Source of the DNA: Lytechinus pictus
Taxonomy: Eukaryota; Echinodermata; Echinoidea; Temnopleuroida; Toxopneustidae
NCBI RefSeq assembly: GCF_037042905.1
Contig: NC_087247.1
Coordinates: 45,376,420 to 45,440,419, forward strand
Length of the DNA stretch: 64,000 nucleotides
Direction of reading: 5' to 3'
The notes under the pieces are model-generated. The model saw nothing but the letters and a program-made list of their open reading frames with translations, searched no databases and was not told the origin of the DNA. This document shows, piece by piece, positions 11,546 through 22,620 of this stretch (its first letter is position 1; every line of letters begins with the position of its first letter). The position numbers and the translations under genes were made by a program.

Positions 11546-14500
11546 GTAAGAATAACATTTAACTTTTATTGTCATAATACTGTTGTAAAACGGGTAATGT
11601 AAACATTTAAGAAGGTGCAATGTGCGTAAAAAATATTGTAAATATTCCTAAGTTTCATTATCATATCATAAATAAATATGAATAGATGTTCAATCAATTT
11701 TAAATACACACATTAATCTGTTGTTGAACTCTATAGGTGGAGCTAGGTAAATTGTCAATAAATTGGCTTTTGTAAAATCTCTGTAAATCTTGTAAATTTT
11801 TTTGTTATTGAAAGAAAATAATAGAAATACAGAATTAAGGCTAAATCTGTGGAGAATGCAATGATAATGAATTGGAGAATGCTACAATAATGATATATAT
11901 ACATTGTACGATCAAACAACCAGTCAATCACTTTCTTTACAGTAATAGATTATATACATAATAATCTACACCCTAAAACACTGAGTAAAAATTTACCTAA
12001 TATTGGGTAGAAAGGGAACATGCACGTTTTCTGGGTAATATTGGGTAACCTTTTTTTTTAGAGTGTAGCCAAAATATAAGTAATATAAAAAAATTAATAA
12101 CAAAATCCTTTATTTAGACTCCTTTTATTATGGTTCACTATATGCACTCGCTTTACAGGAATTTTATGGGATGCAGGGGTGGCGAAGCGCGAAAGCTTTG
12201 ATATTTAAAAAGGGGAAATGGTGTCTCGTTCATGGCTTTCTGTTAAGAAAAAAAAATTATCAGTCACTTGAGGCTTTATTTTTTTCATATTTCCTCCTCT
12301 GCTCCTTCTATCAACGTTTATACTTTTCAATCAATGTTTCTTGGTTGTCTTATGTTTGCGGCTGGGCAAACCCTTAACAGTCTCATCAATCTATTATAGC
12401 AGCGGTATAACATATAGTCCTACTGCATAGAAGACCAGTATAATTTATTCTTACAATGACACAATAATGTGTCACTGATCAACTGGAAACGAGAACCGGG
12501 ATTAGAGACAATGAGTTGATTAATTTAACCAATTAACACAGTGTCTATAATAATATCTCTCCACTCATAATGATACTGATGTCCTTCGTGTAGAGACATA
12601 CTTATAGTCTAATATATAAATAACCTATTGTCATATAAGTTTTCATTTCAAAATAGTCCAATGACCAAGAGGTTATGTCATGAAACTTAAAGTGAATACC
12701 AACTGAAATATTGTACATTTAATTTTGTAAGCCGAAATTCCTTTACAAAATAATGATTATATCTATGAATGATATTTGAGATAATCGTTGGATTCATTGA
12801 TCAAGATTATAGGTTGAGCAGTAGCTGCATTGATTTCTGGACGAGGGGGGGGGGGCAACACACAGAGGACTCATCTTCGTATTGAAAGGGGACTCGTGTC
12901 ACAAATTTTCGGCGTCACCTATTATGTCAAGGTGGTCAGAGATGTGTAATATATTTCAAAGAAACTTTAGAGCAATGAGACGAAGCAACTAAATTGTGCC
13001 CAGTTGTTTTTAATTTTAATAAACTTTTGCCCATAAAGCGTAAGCTTGCACTTTTTAGATTTTATTCATTTATTATTGTTATTAGTACTTTTAGATTGTT
13101 TGTACCATCACGATTATTATTAGGCCCTATTATTCTTTCTGGGGGATGCCCTCTTTCCCCATCCAACGCTGGGGATTGCTATGAATTTTATATAAATTCT
13201 TTTCTGAAGTTCTTTTCCCAAAAATGTAGAAAAAGCGACTGCCCCTCCTTCTAGTCATTTAATATAAATCATAATCTTCAGAAGGCTGCAACATTGTTGA
13301 ATGTTCTCTGAAAAAGATCTTTCTTGTGCGAAGTGTGCGGCTAAAGGAAAGTAGACAAATTCTATACCCTATTTTCTTCTTTTTCTTCCACTTTTCTCAT
13401 TCTTATTTTCCATCTTTATACTTTATAAAGGGGGCAAAAAATCAATATAATTGTTGTTTATTGTAATCGATTTATATAATTTATAATTTCTGATATTTAT
13501 AAAAGAAATGATTTCATGTACATTTATTTCAAATAAAGTACGAAAGTTGCAAAAATATGGTTTCTAATCACTATATCAGTTCGAACACCGTTATGCAATG
13601 TTGAAGTGGACTTGGTATGGCATATTGGAAGTGTATATATTTCCTGAAGTATTATGTTAACCCGTTTTACGGATGTTCCCTTTTCCTACGAAAGGAGCAC
13701 TCACTCATCATTAATATATATCATTTTGACATGTCACTAGTAAGGGATTCAGGATTTTTCGAAAGTCGAAGGGCAAGTCTCATCGTATAACTGAGTAAAA
13801 AAAAAACAGCAAAAAAACCCCGAAAATTAAAAAGACGATGAATAAGACAATGGAAATGATAATCTCTACCGAAACTTGAGAAGGAATCCTGCCCTACCAT
13901 CAGTGGCGTATTATGACTCAAACATTTTAGGGGGTGCATCGCAAACGGGGGGGGGGGGGGGGGGGGGGGTGGTGCTAAAAAGTCGCGAGCCAGCCAGATT
14001 TCAGGTTTCAGGTGTCAGGTTTAAAATAATATCCTGAAAATAATTTTACACCTTACACTTTCCCTTTAATCTCGTTTCTTTTTTTTTCACTCGGTCGTGG
14101 AACCCCACCCCCATCACGAGCTGGTTCTACTGACTACATTACGCGTTATTTCCAACCTCCATTAAAATGAGTTTGGTATTAAAAAAGGCGAATTGCCACC
14201 ACCCCCTCCCTCCGTCATGAATTAAACTCAATAGATAAAGCAATGAAATATTACACTAAAAATGGATTTAATAGTGTTTGATGACAAACAAAAAACAACA
14301 ACGGAAACATGATAGTTGGGTAAAATGATGTGAGCATCATAATTACGAAAACTCGTAAAACACGAGATTGTTGTACGCGACAAACCGATGTCATCTCTTT
14401 TTGTGCATTATCGATAAGTTTTTACTCAACATAATTTTTAAAAAGAGAATTGCGCGTTTATTTCGATAAGCATAAAGTGCCTTGGGATTTTGATACAGAT

Positions 14501-17500
14501 ATGGACACAATATCGCTATCTTGTCCCACGCCTTGATCTTTCACCTGCTTATATCATGTATATTGGATGGATACAAATTCGTTTAGTTTGTTTGTTATTA
14601 AACAATAATTGTCTTTTCAGAAAATTGCACAAAAATCCCGGATAGTAATGTTTATCTTTCAGTAGTGTACCATTCTTTATATCTGCTCACGCCAGTTGAC
14701 ATACCTGCTTGACAATAATGAAAACTAGAGAACTTTCAAAATACAAAAGAATTAATTCAAAGGCATATCCTCTTTTCCAGGTATACCTGGTTTTAGTTCC
14801 GCATATCATGTGGAGCTGTCATGACCCGTACTTTTTACGCTCTGTACAATAACCCGGTATCTCTTTACCCGAATCAGAGTTGAATCATCTTATTTCATCA
14901 TCTGATATTTTGTTATACCTTAATCTAAACTTCGGTTCGTTATTGGTAAAGTGCCATTATTAACATCCTTGAAGCAAGGCACTTGAATAAAAAAAAAGGG
15001 AAGGATACCATCATTAAAAGAGGGGGTCGGACAAACGAGTTTCAGAATAATTAGAATATTCAAAAATAAAATTTCGCAAAAATTGTGTGTGTCTTTGAGG
15101 GCAGGATGTACCACTGATAATAAACATTGCAAATAGATTTATTTCAAAATATCGATAATTTTTTATGATAAATCATTGAATGTTTTATGAAGATTAATAC
15201 ACGGATGGAAATGAATGGCAAGAACCACGTTTTTAATGGCAACAGAGCATTTATAAATTTTGCCAAAATGCCCAATATTATTTTCTCCACACCTCCCCCT
15301 TTCTCTCCTCTCCCCTTTTCAACCCTTCACCCGCCCCTCTCATACATGGGTATTGGCATGATGTAGCAGCGTGTCGAATTTCTGATAAATTGTGCTATTT
15401 TTTGAAGATTTATCAGTAAAGCAAAGTGAAAGCGCAAACAATCAAATCTCTCATTTGGTATTCATAAGATTCGATTCGATCCGAATTTGATTACCGTAAT
15501 GATACTCAATACAGCGGTTTATTAGCAAATACAAATAAACGAAGTATTAGGGGCTCTGTGTCCCATCCCCGACCAGTATGCCAGAATGTACGCGCAGTAT
15601 TGTGCTGTCGAGAGCAATAAACAGGGTATAAAAATCTTACAAACAAAATAATTGTTTTTGCATTTTCTCTTGATGTAATGGATTGACGAGATGTCTGCTT
15701 ACCATCAATACAATGTATGAGATGTTTTAGAGTGAAGGTAATAAACCGAACGATAAATAATATTCCTTCTTGCATTCAAACTAAATATTGATAGGACGGG
15801 ATGATACATCGATTTTAATATATCCTGCTTATTATATGACGAGCATGAAAAACGAATTATGAAGGGTTTGGGGGGTTTCAGGCGATTGGCGTATATTTAG
15901 AGTCTTTAGACAGTCAACATATAGCAAATACATGCAAATCGAATTGATTTTAAATATTAATCGTAAAAATTTTCACTTTATTTGGTTGTTCGAAAGATTA
16001 TGATTTTAAGGTTTCCCCTGTTTATAGTAATTCCCCTTTTTTCTAACTTATCCCTGAAAGTGGCACCAAGGGCACGTATCCTTCTTATTATGATGGCAGC
16101 GATATAGGATTTATGATTTGGTAACGAACAAAATTAAATTCATTGGATTAATATTATGTTTGAACAAGATCATTTTTGTAAACGAAATAAATACTATTGA
16201 CTTAAAGTGAGTGTAGTCACTCGAAGTGATTACAATGACAGGTAATTTGAACAAAAATATTTTTGAAAAAAGGGAGAATGCATATTGTATGTTTTGCAAT
16301 AATCAGAAGGAGTTATAGCATAATAGAGTAGTTTTGCCATAACACTTATAATCCATGTAGGTACCAATGGCAAAAGTTGATAATGAATGGATATTATTCA
16401 CCCTTTGTGTAGTGTTAATACCCCCCCCCCCCCCGAATTCGATTCCTCCTGTAACCGATTTATCTTCATTTTATTAACTACAGGCTTCTTGTTGAGCAGA
16501 AAGTACCCCTCCACATCCAGACACAGTATGGAGACACTGCCCTCCATCTTGCAGCCTATAGGGGCCATCATAGGGTCATCTTACTCCTCCTCGCTGCGGG
16601 AATAGACACCACGATCACCAACTCAAAGGGTAGGACAGCCGTGGACGAAGCCGAGCTCGCTGGTCATCACATCATCTCAAAGCGGCTGAGATGCGAGAGA
16701 CCCTCACGATCAGGTGAGTTGAGCCGAAGGAAGACGATCCACCTTGTATCAAGAATCGATTCATCATGGATTTTCATTCTATCATTTTGTTACAAGCTAC
16801 TGAAATCATTAAAAAGTCAGTCTTCATGGATGGGGGGGGGGGGGGGGTGTTAGTTATCAGGGGTCAACAAGATGATTTCCGGTTTCGTATACCAATGATC
16901 GATCCCCAGCCGACCCCCTCCTTCCACATGTTTGTTTGCCGTAACCGGAGAAAAAAATAGGGTTGGTCTGTTGGTATTTTGGGGGCATACATCTATAGAT
17001 CTATGAAGATCATTCTCCTTCTATATCTCCCGTCTGTTATTCTTTCTCCCAATCACTCCTATACATATCACCCTTGACATTTTCACTTGCCCTGTCTTCA
17101 TCTATTTCTGGTATTTCTGATATCGGTACGACTCTATCCTGATCATAATCTAATTGTATAATTTGGATGAAAGTCATCTTCTTCATGCTTATAACCATGC
17201 GACCACGCTCTCATATGAATGATACTTCGGATTTACCTGATAATTAAAAAAAATACGTACATAATTTATTTTTACAACAAATATTACTGAACCCAATAAC
17301 AAATTAAGAAATGCATATCCAGATAAACAGTTGACATTTGTCCTTTGTGATCAAACAACATCGTGTTAAGGTTCATTTTTTGGATTGGGCGTAAACAAAA
17401 TCAATATTGTGATTGCGTCCCGTAAAGCTGCTTTATGGACCCTGCACATAATTATTTTAGGGAATTTCCCTTGACGGGATCGGCGCCAAGCATTATTGGC

Positions 17501-18456
17501 TCCATATGAAAGAAGGAAGTAATATGTTTCCCCTCCCGATCCCCGGGAGACTAAAGAAAATACATATTTTGACAATCTAGGTCCGTTCTTGATTACATTT
17601 TTTTTACATGCCTTTCTTTTCAGGTGAAAATCCGGAGGGAGAGAGGTACCAAACAGCGTTTGGATCTTCGAGAACAGAGCTACTAAAAAATAAACCAGCA
17701 CCGCAAAAGACGAACGTGACGGCGTGGGTAGACAACACTCCTGGAGAAATTTTACCGTGTAACCCTCCTTGTGATATCGGGTTAGCTGACGAGAAATACC
17801 CTGGTCAACTGGACACCCAAGCCCGCACGAAGAAATGGGTTCTAACCGCTTCGGCTGAACCAATGAAAACATCATCAAACGTCCAAGGTTCACAGACGAA
17901 GGTTGAGTTTCCCTGCGACGAGGAGACCGTGTTCACTCGTCCTACCCCAGTGACGTCATCTAACACCGGTTCCAAGGTGAAACCGATGAACTTCTCAAGG
18001 CGAAAGGCAGCGATGCTAAAAGACCTCGGAAAGAGCCATTCATGTGAAGGAATCTGTATGGAGACAAAGATTCCTCGTGAAATGCTGCTACCAGATGTTG
18101 ACGATGTCACGACAAGACCGCATGCACGATGTCGACGCGTTAACAGTCTAGAACGCGCCGTGGAGGAGCTCCAGGACGAGCTCAGAACGACACGTGATGA
18201 GATGGAGCGTGCCAAAGCCGACATCATTGACATCCATGACATGATGAGGCTATGCTGGGCACGGGGTGGTGCTGGAGCGGTCTTCAGCGATCGTGCTGCA
18301 GCCTCAGAAGCATCAAGGATAGGTCAACGATTTGTCATAAGCCCTGTGCCTAGTGACGTCATTGGTCCATTTTCATCAAGAAGGCATTCGAATCCATTTC
18401 AAATAGACCAAAGCAAAGAAATTTCTCAAAGTGATGCCGAGTGCATGTCTGAATAA
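11262..18456 (+). CDS. Ankyrin-repeat protein with C-terminal coiled coil, three exons
   Basis: Exons 11262-11545, 16484-16713 and 17624-18456 join through GT-AG introns of 4938 and 910 bp (phases 2 and 1). They give one frame of 448 aa, or 441 aa from the second ATG at 11283. Residues about 9-165 form four to five ankyrin repeats, with the hallmark TPIFVASVRGYTGVVHWLL, TALHAAAERGHDSIVKLL and TALHLAAYRGHHRVILLLL helices. The first junction restores codon V-K-L inside a repeat, strong proof of the splice. Residues about 172-340 are polar and low in recognisable structure. Residues about 344-382 form a Leu/Glu/Arg-rich coiled coil. Ankyrin stacks bind proteins; the partner is unknown, and no signal peptide or membrane segment is seen. 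The orthologue is not recognised. Confidence 0.9.
11546..16483. other. Intron 1 of the ankyrin gene
   Basis: Contains one 97-bp MITE (11969-12065), poly-G/poly-C tracts at about 12845, 13948 and 16420, and a CAGTGGCGTA-like transposon terminus near 13905. No internal exon recognised. Confidence 0.6.
11969..12065. mobile_element. 97-bp MITE with TA target duplication
   Basis: The ends CACCCTAAAA and TTTTAGAGTG are inverted repeats and the flanking bases are TA on both sides. It carries GGGTAATATTGGGTAACC inside. Confidence 0.65.
16484..16713 (+). CDS. Ankyrin gene exon 2
   Basis: The acceptor ttaactacag|GC precedes 16484 and the donor TCAG|GTGAGT follows 16713. It encodes two further repeats (TALHLAAYRGHH..., TNSKGRTAVDEAELAGH). 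Confidence 0.88.
17624..18456 (+). CDS. Ankyrin gene exon 3 (terminal coding exon)
   Basis: The acceptor tttcttttcag|GT at 17624 is preceded by a pyrimidine tract. The exon stays open to TAA at 18454-18456. It encodes the linker and coiled coil (ERAVEELQDELRTTRDEMER). A long minus-strand frame over the same bases is an antisense shadow. Confidence 0.88.
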
Positions 18457-18469
18457 GATCCCAATTAAA

Positions 18470-18678
18470 CACTCTTAATTGGGCAACATACTTTCCACAC
18501 AATTGGTTAAAAAATAAAATTTATCCAACTCCCGGGATCCAACTCTGGGTAGTTTTTAACCAATACTGTGTAGTTTTTCACCCAAAGCACACATTATTGG
18601 TTTAAAACCACCAAGAATTGGATAAAGTTTTAACCAATTGTTGTGTGGACTGTATGTTGCCCAACATTTTTAAGAGTG
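18470..18678. mobile_element. MITE in the ankyrin gene 3' UTR
   Basis: CACTCTTAA at 18470 pairs with TTAAGAGTG at 18670-18678. The inverted match continues inward for about 45 bp per arm with interruptions. It starts 14 bp after the stop codon, so it would be transcribed as a long stem-loop in the mRNA. Confidence 0.75.
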
Positions 18679-18938
18679 AAGCCTTCACTACACATGTGAA
18701 AATTACATAAAAACAACACATTATGGTAACCACATATGGGATTTCAGAGGACCCTAGTTTTGTTCATTATCGCATCGAACACTTGTGTCTTTTGTTGGTG
18801 ATAATCGAAACATTTCATTTGGGCTATTTGCCATATAGCTTTTGAACGTACAGCAGAATTATTCATCTCCCGCTATGATATGTTATTATCTATGCAGTAT
18901 TTTTTTCAAGCAAATAATCTTTTCATTTTCTAATATTG

Positions 18939-18944
18939 AATAAA
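18939..18944 (+). terminator. Putative polyadenylation signal of the ankyrin gene
   Basis: AATAAA about 480 bp after the stop codon, beyond the MITE, followed by a G/T-rich stretch (gggggttgtttttt). An earlier AATAAA at about 18514 lies inside the MITE and is a less likely alternative. Confidence 0.5.
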
Positions 18945-20182
18945 GTCTACTTATTTTCGGGGGTTGTTTTTTTAATACTGAGCATGCTGAATGGTGATGG
19001 AATAAACTGAGCAGAATCATGGGAATGCTATGAAAAATGCAATACATGTAATTGAATAAAAATAAATGAGGTTATTAATATGTGAGTTATATTATTAGGT
19101 AAAACTGTATGATCATGCAATTGAAGTTTTTAAAGATGGTCTTGAATAAGCCTTTCATTATATACGTTTGCTGAGGGTTTTTTATGGGGGGGGGGGGTTC
19201 ACCTCTTATTAGTCGATTATTAAAAGTGTAGGCTACTTCATGTAGTTATAGAATTCTTGAATTAGAGGAATAGCATGGGGTATTATAAACTTAGAAGAAC
19301 GATGTGACCTCTTTATTGGAATATAAAGTATTTCAGAATTCATGACAAAGTCAGGGGGTAGCGAAACTGGATGGTAGAACTTCAGCCACCACTTTCTTTC
19401 AATAAACTTGTACAAAAACGTAAAAATTACCAAAGTACGGTATGTCTTTGCATGGTCAGCCCCCTCCCCCCCCCCCCCATTTCAAAACCGTTCCGCGCTC
19501 CCTGAAAGTTGGCCTCTAAAAAAATCGCGGCGAAAGGGAGTAAATACATAATGAGTTTACTTATTCAACCGAAATATTATTCAAGATAGACTTATGAATT
19601 TGGTAACACACGATGTGAACGTATATAGAATGGCTATAACTCTTCCAGTCTTTCAGTAAAAACATGGGATGATAAAAATACATGACAAAGTTCTTGTGAA
19701 AATGGGATCCCATCCCATTCATAAACCGGGTTCATAAACCAAAGGACGCCAATGACTCGGAATCTTTCCTAAATTAATGTCGGATCAAACCTCCCCAATC
19801 AGTCTCTACACATTGATTTAATCAAACAATAGGCATATTTTTGTTCAGATATATATTTTTTTATTTGCATTGTTTCTATGGCTTATACTACATCAATATG
19901 AAAAATGTGTGAGTGTTGTTTTATATACATAATGAGCGTGTGTGAATATAAATATAATGCAACAGGTGATTAAATAACATTTTAAAACACGATTATTATA
20001 ACGAGTGTTGGATACAGTATTATGATGTCTCATGGAGAAAGACGGATTGGTTGATTTTAGAAGGGTGAGAGTGTTATGAAACAAGAGATACAATGAGAAA
20101 GAGAGAAAAACTAGAAATGTCAAATAATGTGGTTATTGATAAACTCGCCCCATTAATTTGGCCTGCTGTGAATTGCTATATA

Positions 20183-20353
20183 CACTGTAAAAAATGAAGT
20201 GCTAATTTAGCACTTACAGTGCTTGTATAGTAAATACTGCACTACGAGTGCTGATTTTCTAGTTTAAATTTGAACTAGAAAATCAGCACTCGTATAGTGC
20301 AGTCACTATGCAAGCACTGTAAGTGCTAAATTAGCACTTCATGTTTTACAGTG
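20183..20353. mobile_element. 171-bp near-perfect palindromic MITE, TA target duplication
   Basis: CACTGTAAAA at the left pairs with TTTTACAGTG at the right. The arms (about 80 bp) stay complementary almost to the centre, where AGTTTAAATTTGAACT closes the palindrome. TA flanks both ends, as in Tc1/mariner-type insertions. Confidence 0.82.
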
Positions 20354-20445
20354 TAGGGACATCTTCGATAGCAGTTGTGCTTGGTTAATTTCGATATTAT
20401 GCCTACAGTCCACGACATGTTCAGATAATTTTCTGAGAAATTATA

Positions 20446-21003
20446 AAGGTCGATCTATCCCAACAATATTTCTTGACTTCAATAAAGAGAGCAAACACAA
20501 ATAAGCATAATCGCTGAAATCTGCTATAAAATTGGAAAGTTATGACATTTCTAAATTTTCAGAACGGTTATTTTTTGCCCATCCTGGACTGTATGCTAAT
20601 TATGAGGTAGTCGATGATGTCACACACCTAGTATTGTATTTTATTAATATTACGTGACACAAAATATTTAGATTTTATATCTTTGGTGAAAAGAAGGTCC
20701 TCACAGCTCCAAAACAAACCGAATAATGACTAGCATGTTCAATGAAGAGTCAAATAAGTTTTACATCGTAAAAAAAAATATGGAAATGTTTAATATTACA
20801 GAAAATAAAACGTGTTACATCGTCGTTTCCCTGATTTGCATAGCGCACTTGATACATCACAGTAATGTGACAATAATTCAAGATTTAGAAGAAACTGTAG
20901 GCCTAAGTTTCTTATTTAACATCCAATTTTGATGAATTCTCAGTATTGGGCTTGTTTTCATGTTTTTAATTCAACAATTTTTTTGATAGGGTGGAGTTGA
21001 CCT
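20446..21003. mobile_element. Diverged copy of the TTAA-type palindromic MITE
   Basis: The inverted ends aggtcgatctatcccaac and gtggagttgacct match the family at 22790 and 55116, as does the interior (gttatgacattt, gatgatgtcacac, cttatttaacatccaatttt). The left TTAA is lost and the right TTAA retained. An older copy. Confidence 0.6.
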
Positions 21004-21152
21004 TTAACGAAAACCAAAGCTCTATTTTTTTATTCATCATTATTTTATGATAAAATAATAGTAGCAAAATTGAGTTTAAATAATTATTAGTTTTAACAAA
21101 AAAAGTAAAATCTCCCGAGTCCCCGTGTCTACATCCACTCCCCTCTCGCACA

Positions 21153-21318
21153 TCAACACCTTGGTGTTTGGAAGTTCTCTTTCCCAAAGCTAACATAGAG
21201 GGCACATGACTCCCACTCTCTAATCAGTGCCAATCCACTCATCTTCCCTACTCACCTTGGTGAGGGGGGGGGGGGGGGGAAATGTTAGCTTTGGGAAAAC
21301 TTCCAAACACCAAGGTCC
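21153..21318. repeat. Short inverted repeat
   Basis: About 38-bp arms: caacaccttggtgtttggaa...gctaacat at the left, with aatgttagctttgggaaaac...ccaaacaccaagg at the right, separated by about 85 bp that includes a G tract. MITE-like; ends not resolved. Confidence 0.55.
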
Positions 21319-22440
21319 AATCTGGACTAATCAACACACAGACACGAACCCCTTGATCGATTTCACGCTAATACATCGTCAGAAGAGGGCGACATTGCAA
21401 TATTATCTTTGTTCAAGTTGATGACCAAAATCTATTATTTCCCATAGACTCGTGTGTAAAAGTGGCACTTTAAAAAAAAAAATTAAAAATGAGGAAATTC
21501 GAGGGTTGAATGTTTACTACCAGTGGATAGGATACATGTCTGACATCCCATATCTGACCAGAAAAGGGTACCTCGACCGGCTCATTTTAAAAATAAATCG
21601 GCATTTATGAAGTTTACACCTGACGGGATCAATTCGTCACTTCAGAGTAAAATGGCCCCAATTCTTCCGCCAATAAAAAAAATAGTTCCATAGTAGTGAT
21701 ATACCTTTCTAATGTGGAAAAGGGAAGTTCAGTAGGTACCCTCCCTAGAATCAGTGTTTGATTGTCAGTCATATTCATTTTTGTCAATCAGCAATATCAA
21801 ATTTAAAAATTTGCCTGCCAGTTTTAGTTAGGCCCGTGTAACCTCAAAATTTCCATTCTTCTCCGACTTCAATCCCCCAATACAGATGGTATTTAAAACC
21901 CCTTTCAATTAATAACACGAATACGAATGAATAGAACTTTAAATAAAAAAACAAAAAGACAATTCGACACATTAAAAGTTAGATGCTAGTGAAAATACAT
22001 TTATTTCACAAATAATTGTTTATCATCTTGGAGATTATGATTCTGCATTATAACAGAATATAATCTTATCTTGAATAATACATGATCAAAATAGTACAAA
22101 TAAATCAATTCAGATATTTTTTTCTAGGAATGCTCATAATATAATTCCAAATAAAATAATCAAATTAGTATTTTCTTTAAAACGGTGCATACAAATTGAG
22201 TTGCTAGTACACATTTACAAGGCATTGTCAAAAATATTAACGGAATGCAAAACTGCAACAGAAATTAAATATTGGTATAAAGAGGGGGATGGTCATGGTT
22301 CATAACTCTCTTTAATCAAAACCAATTATAGTAAATGGGAAGTAACCTCCACATAAACCACAACAAAGTAGTTTTTAGATTAAGGACACTTACTTTTACC
22401 TCAGAATTATTAACATTTGATCCTTAATGATGCCAAATAC

Positions 22441-22620
22441 TAAAAAAAAAACAATAATAGCTGGAATTATTACATGCTTTTTGCCAGAGGATACAAAGTG
22501 CTGCTATTATCACCCCCAAATTTCTTGCTGAAGGAAAACATGCCAGGGCTGGGAATCGAACCAACATCCCTCAGATTGACAGACAAGAGTCATAACCACT
22601 AGACCACGATGCACCCCCAA
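22441..22620 (-). repeat. tRNA-derived SINE
   Basis: The minus strand has an internal Pol III promoter: box A TGGTCTAGTGG (22595-22605) and box B GGTTCGATTCC (22552-22562) at normal tRNA spacing. A non-tRNA body follows. No acceptor stem pairs properly, so this is a SINE head rather than a working tRNA. One breakpoint of the adjacent triplication falls between box A and box B. Confidence 0.65.

Noticed and set aside
17366..17893. 175-codon minus-strand open frame
   Set aside because: It lies opposite ankyrin exon 3, whose frame has phase-matched splice support. The minus frame has no domain and is an antisense shadow.
22545..22620. Possible second tRNA gene
   Set aside because: Good box A and box B but no proper cloverleaf, with a SINE body attached.
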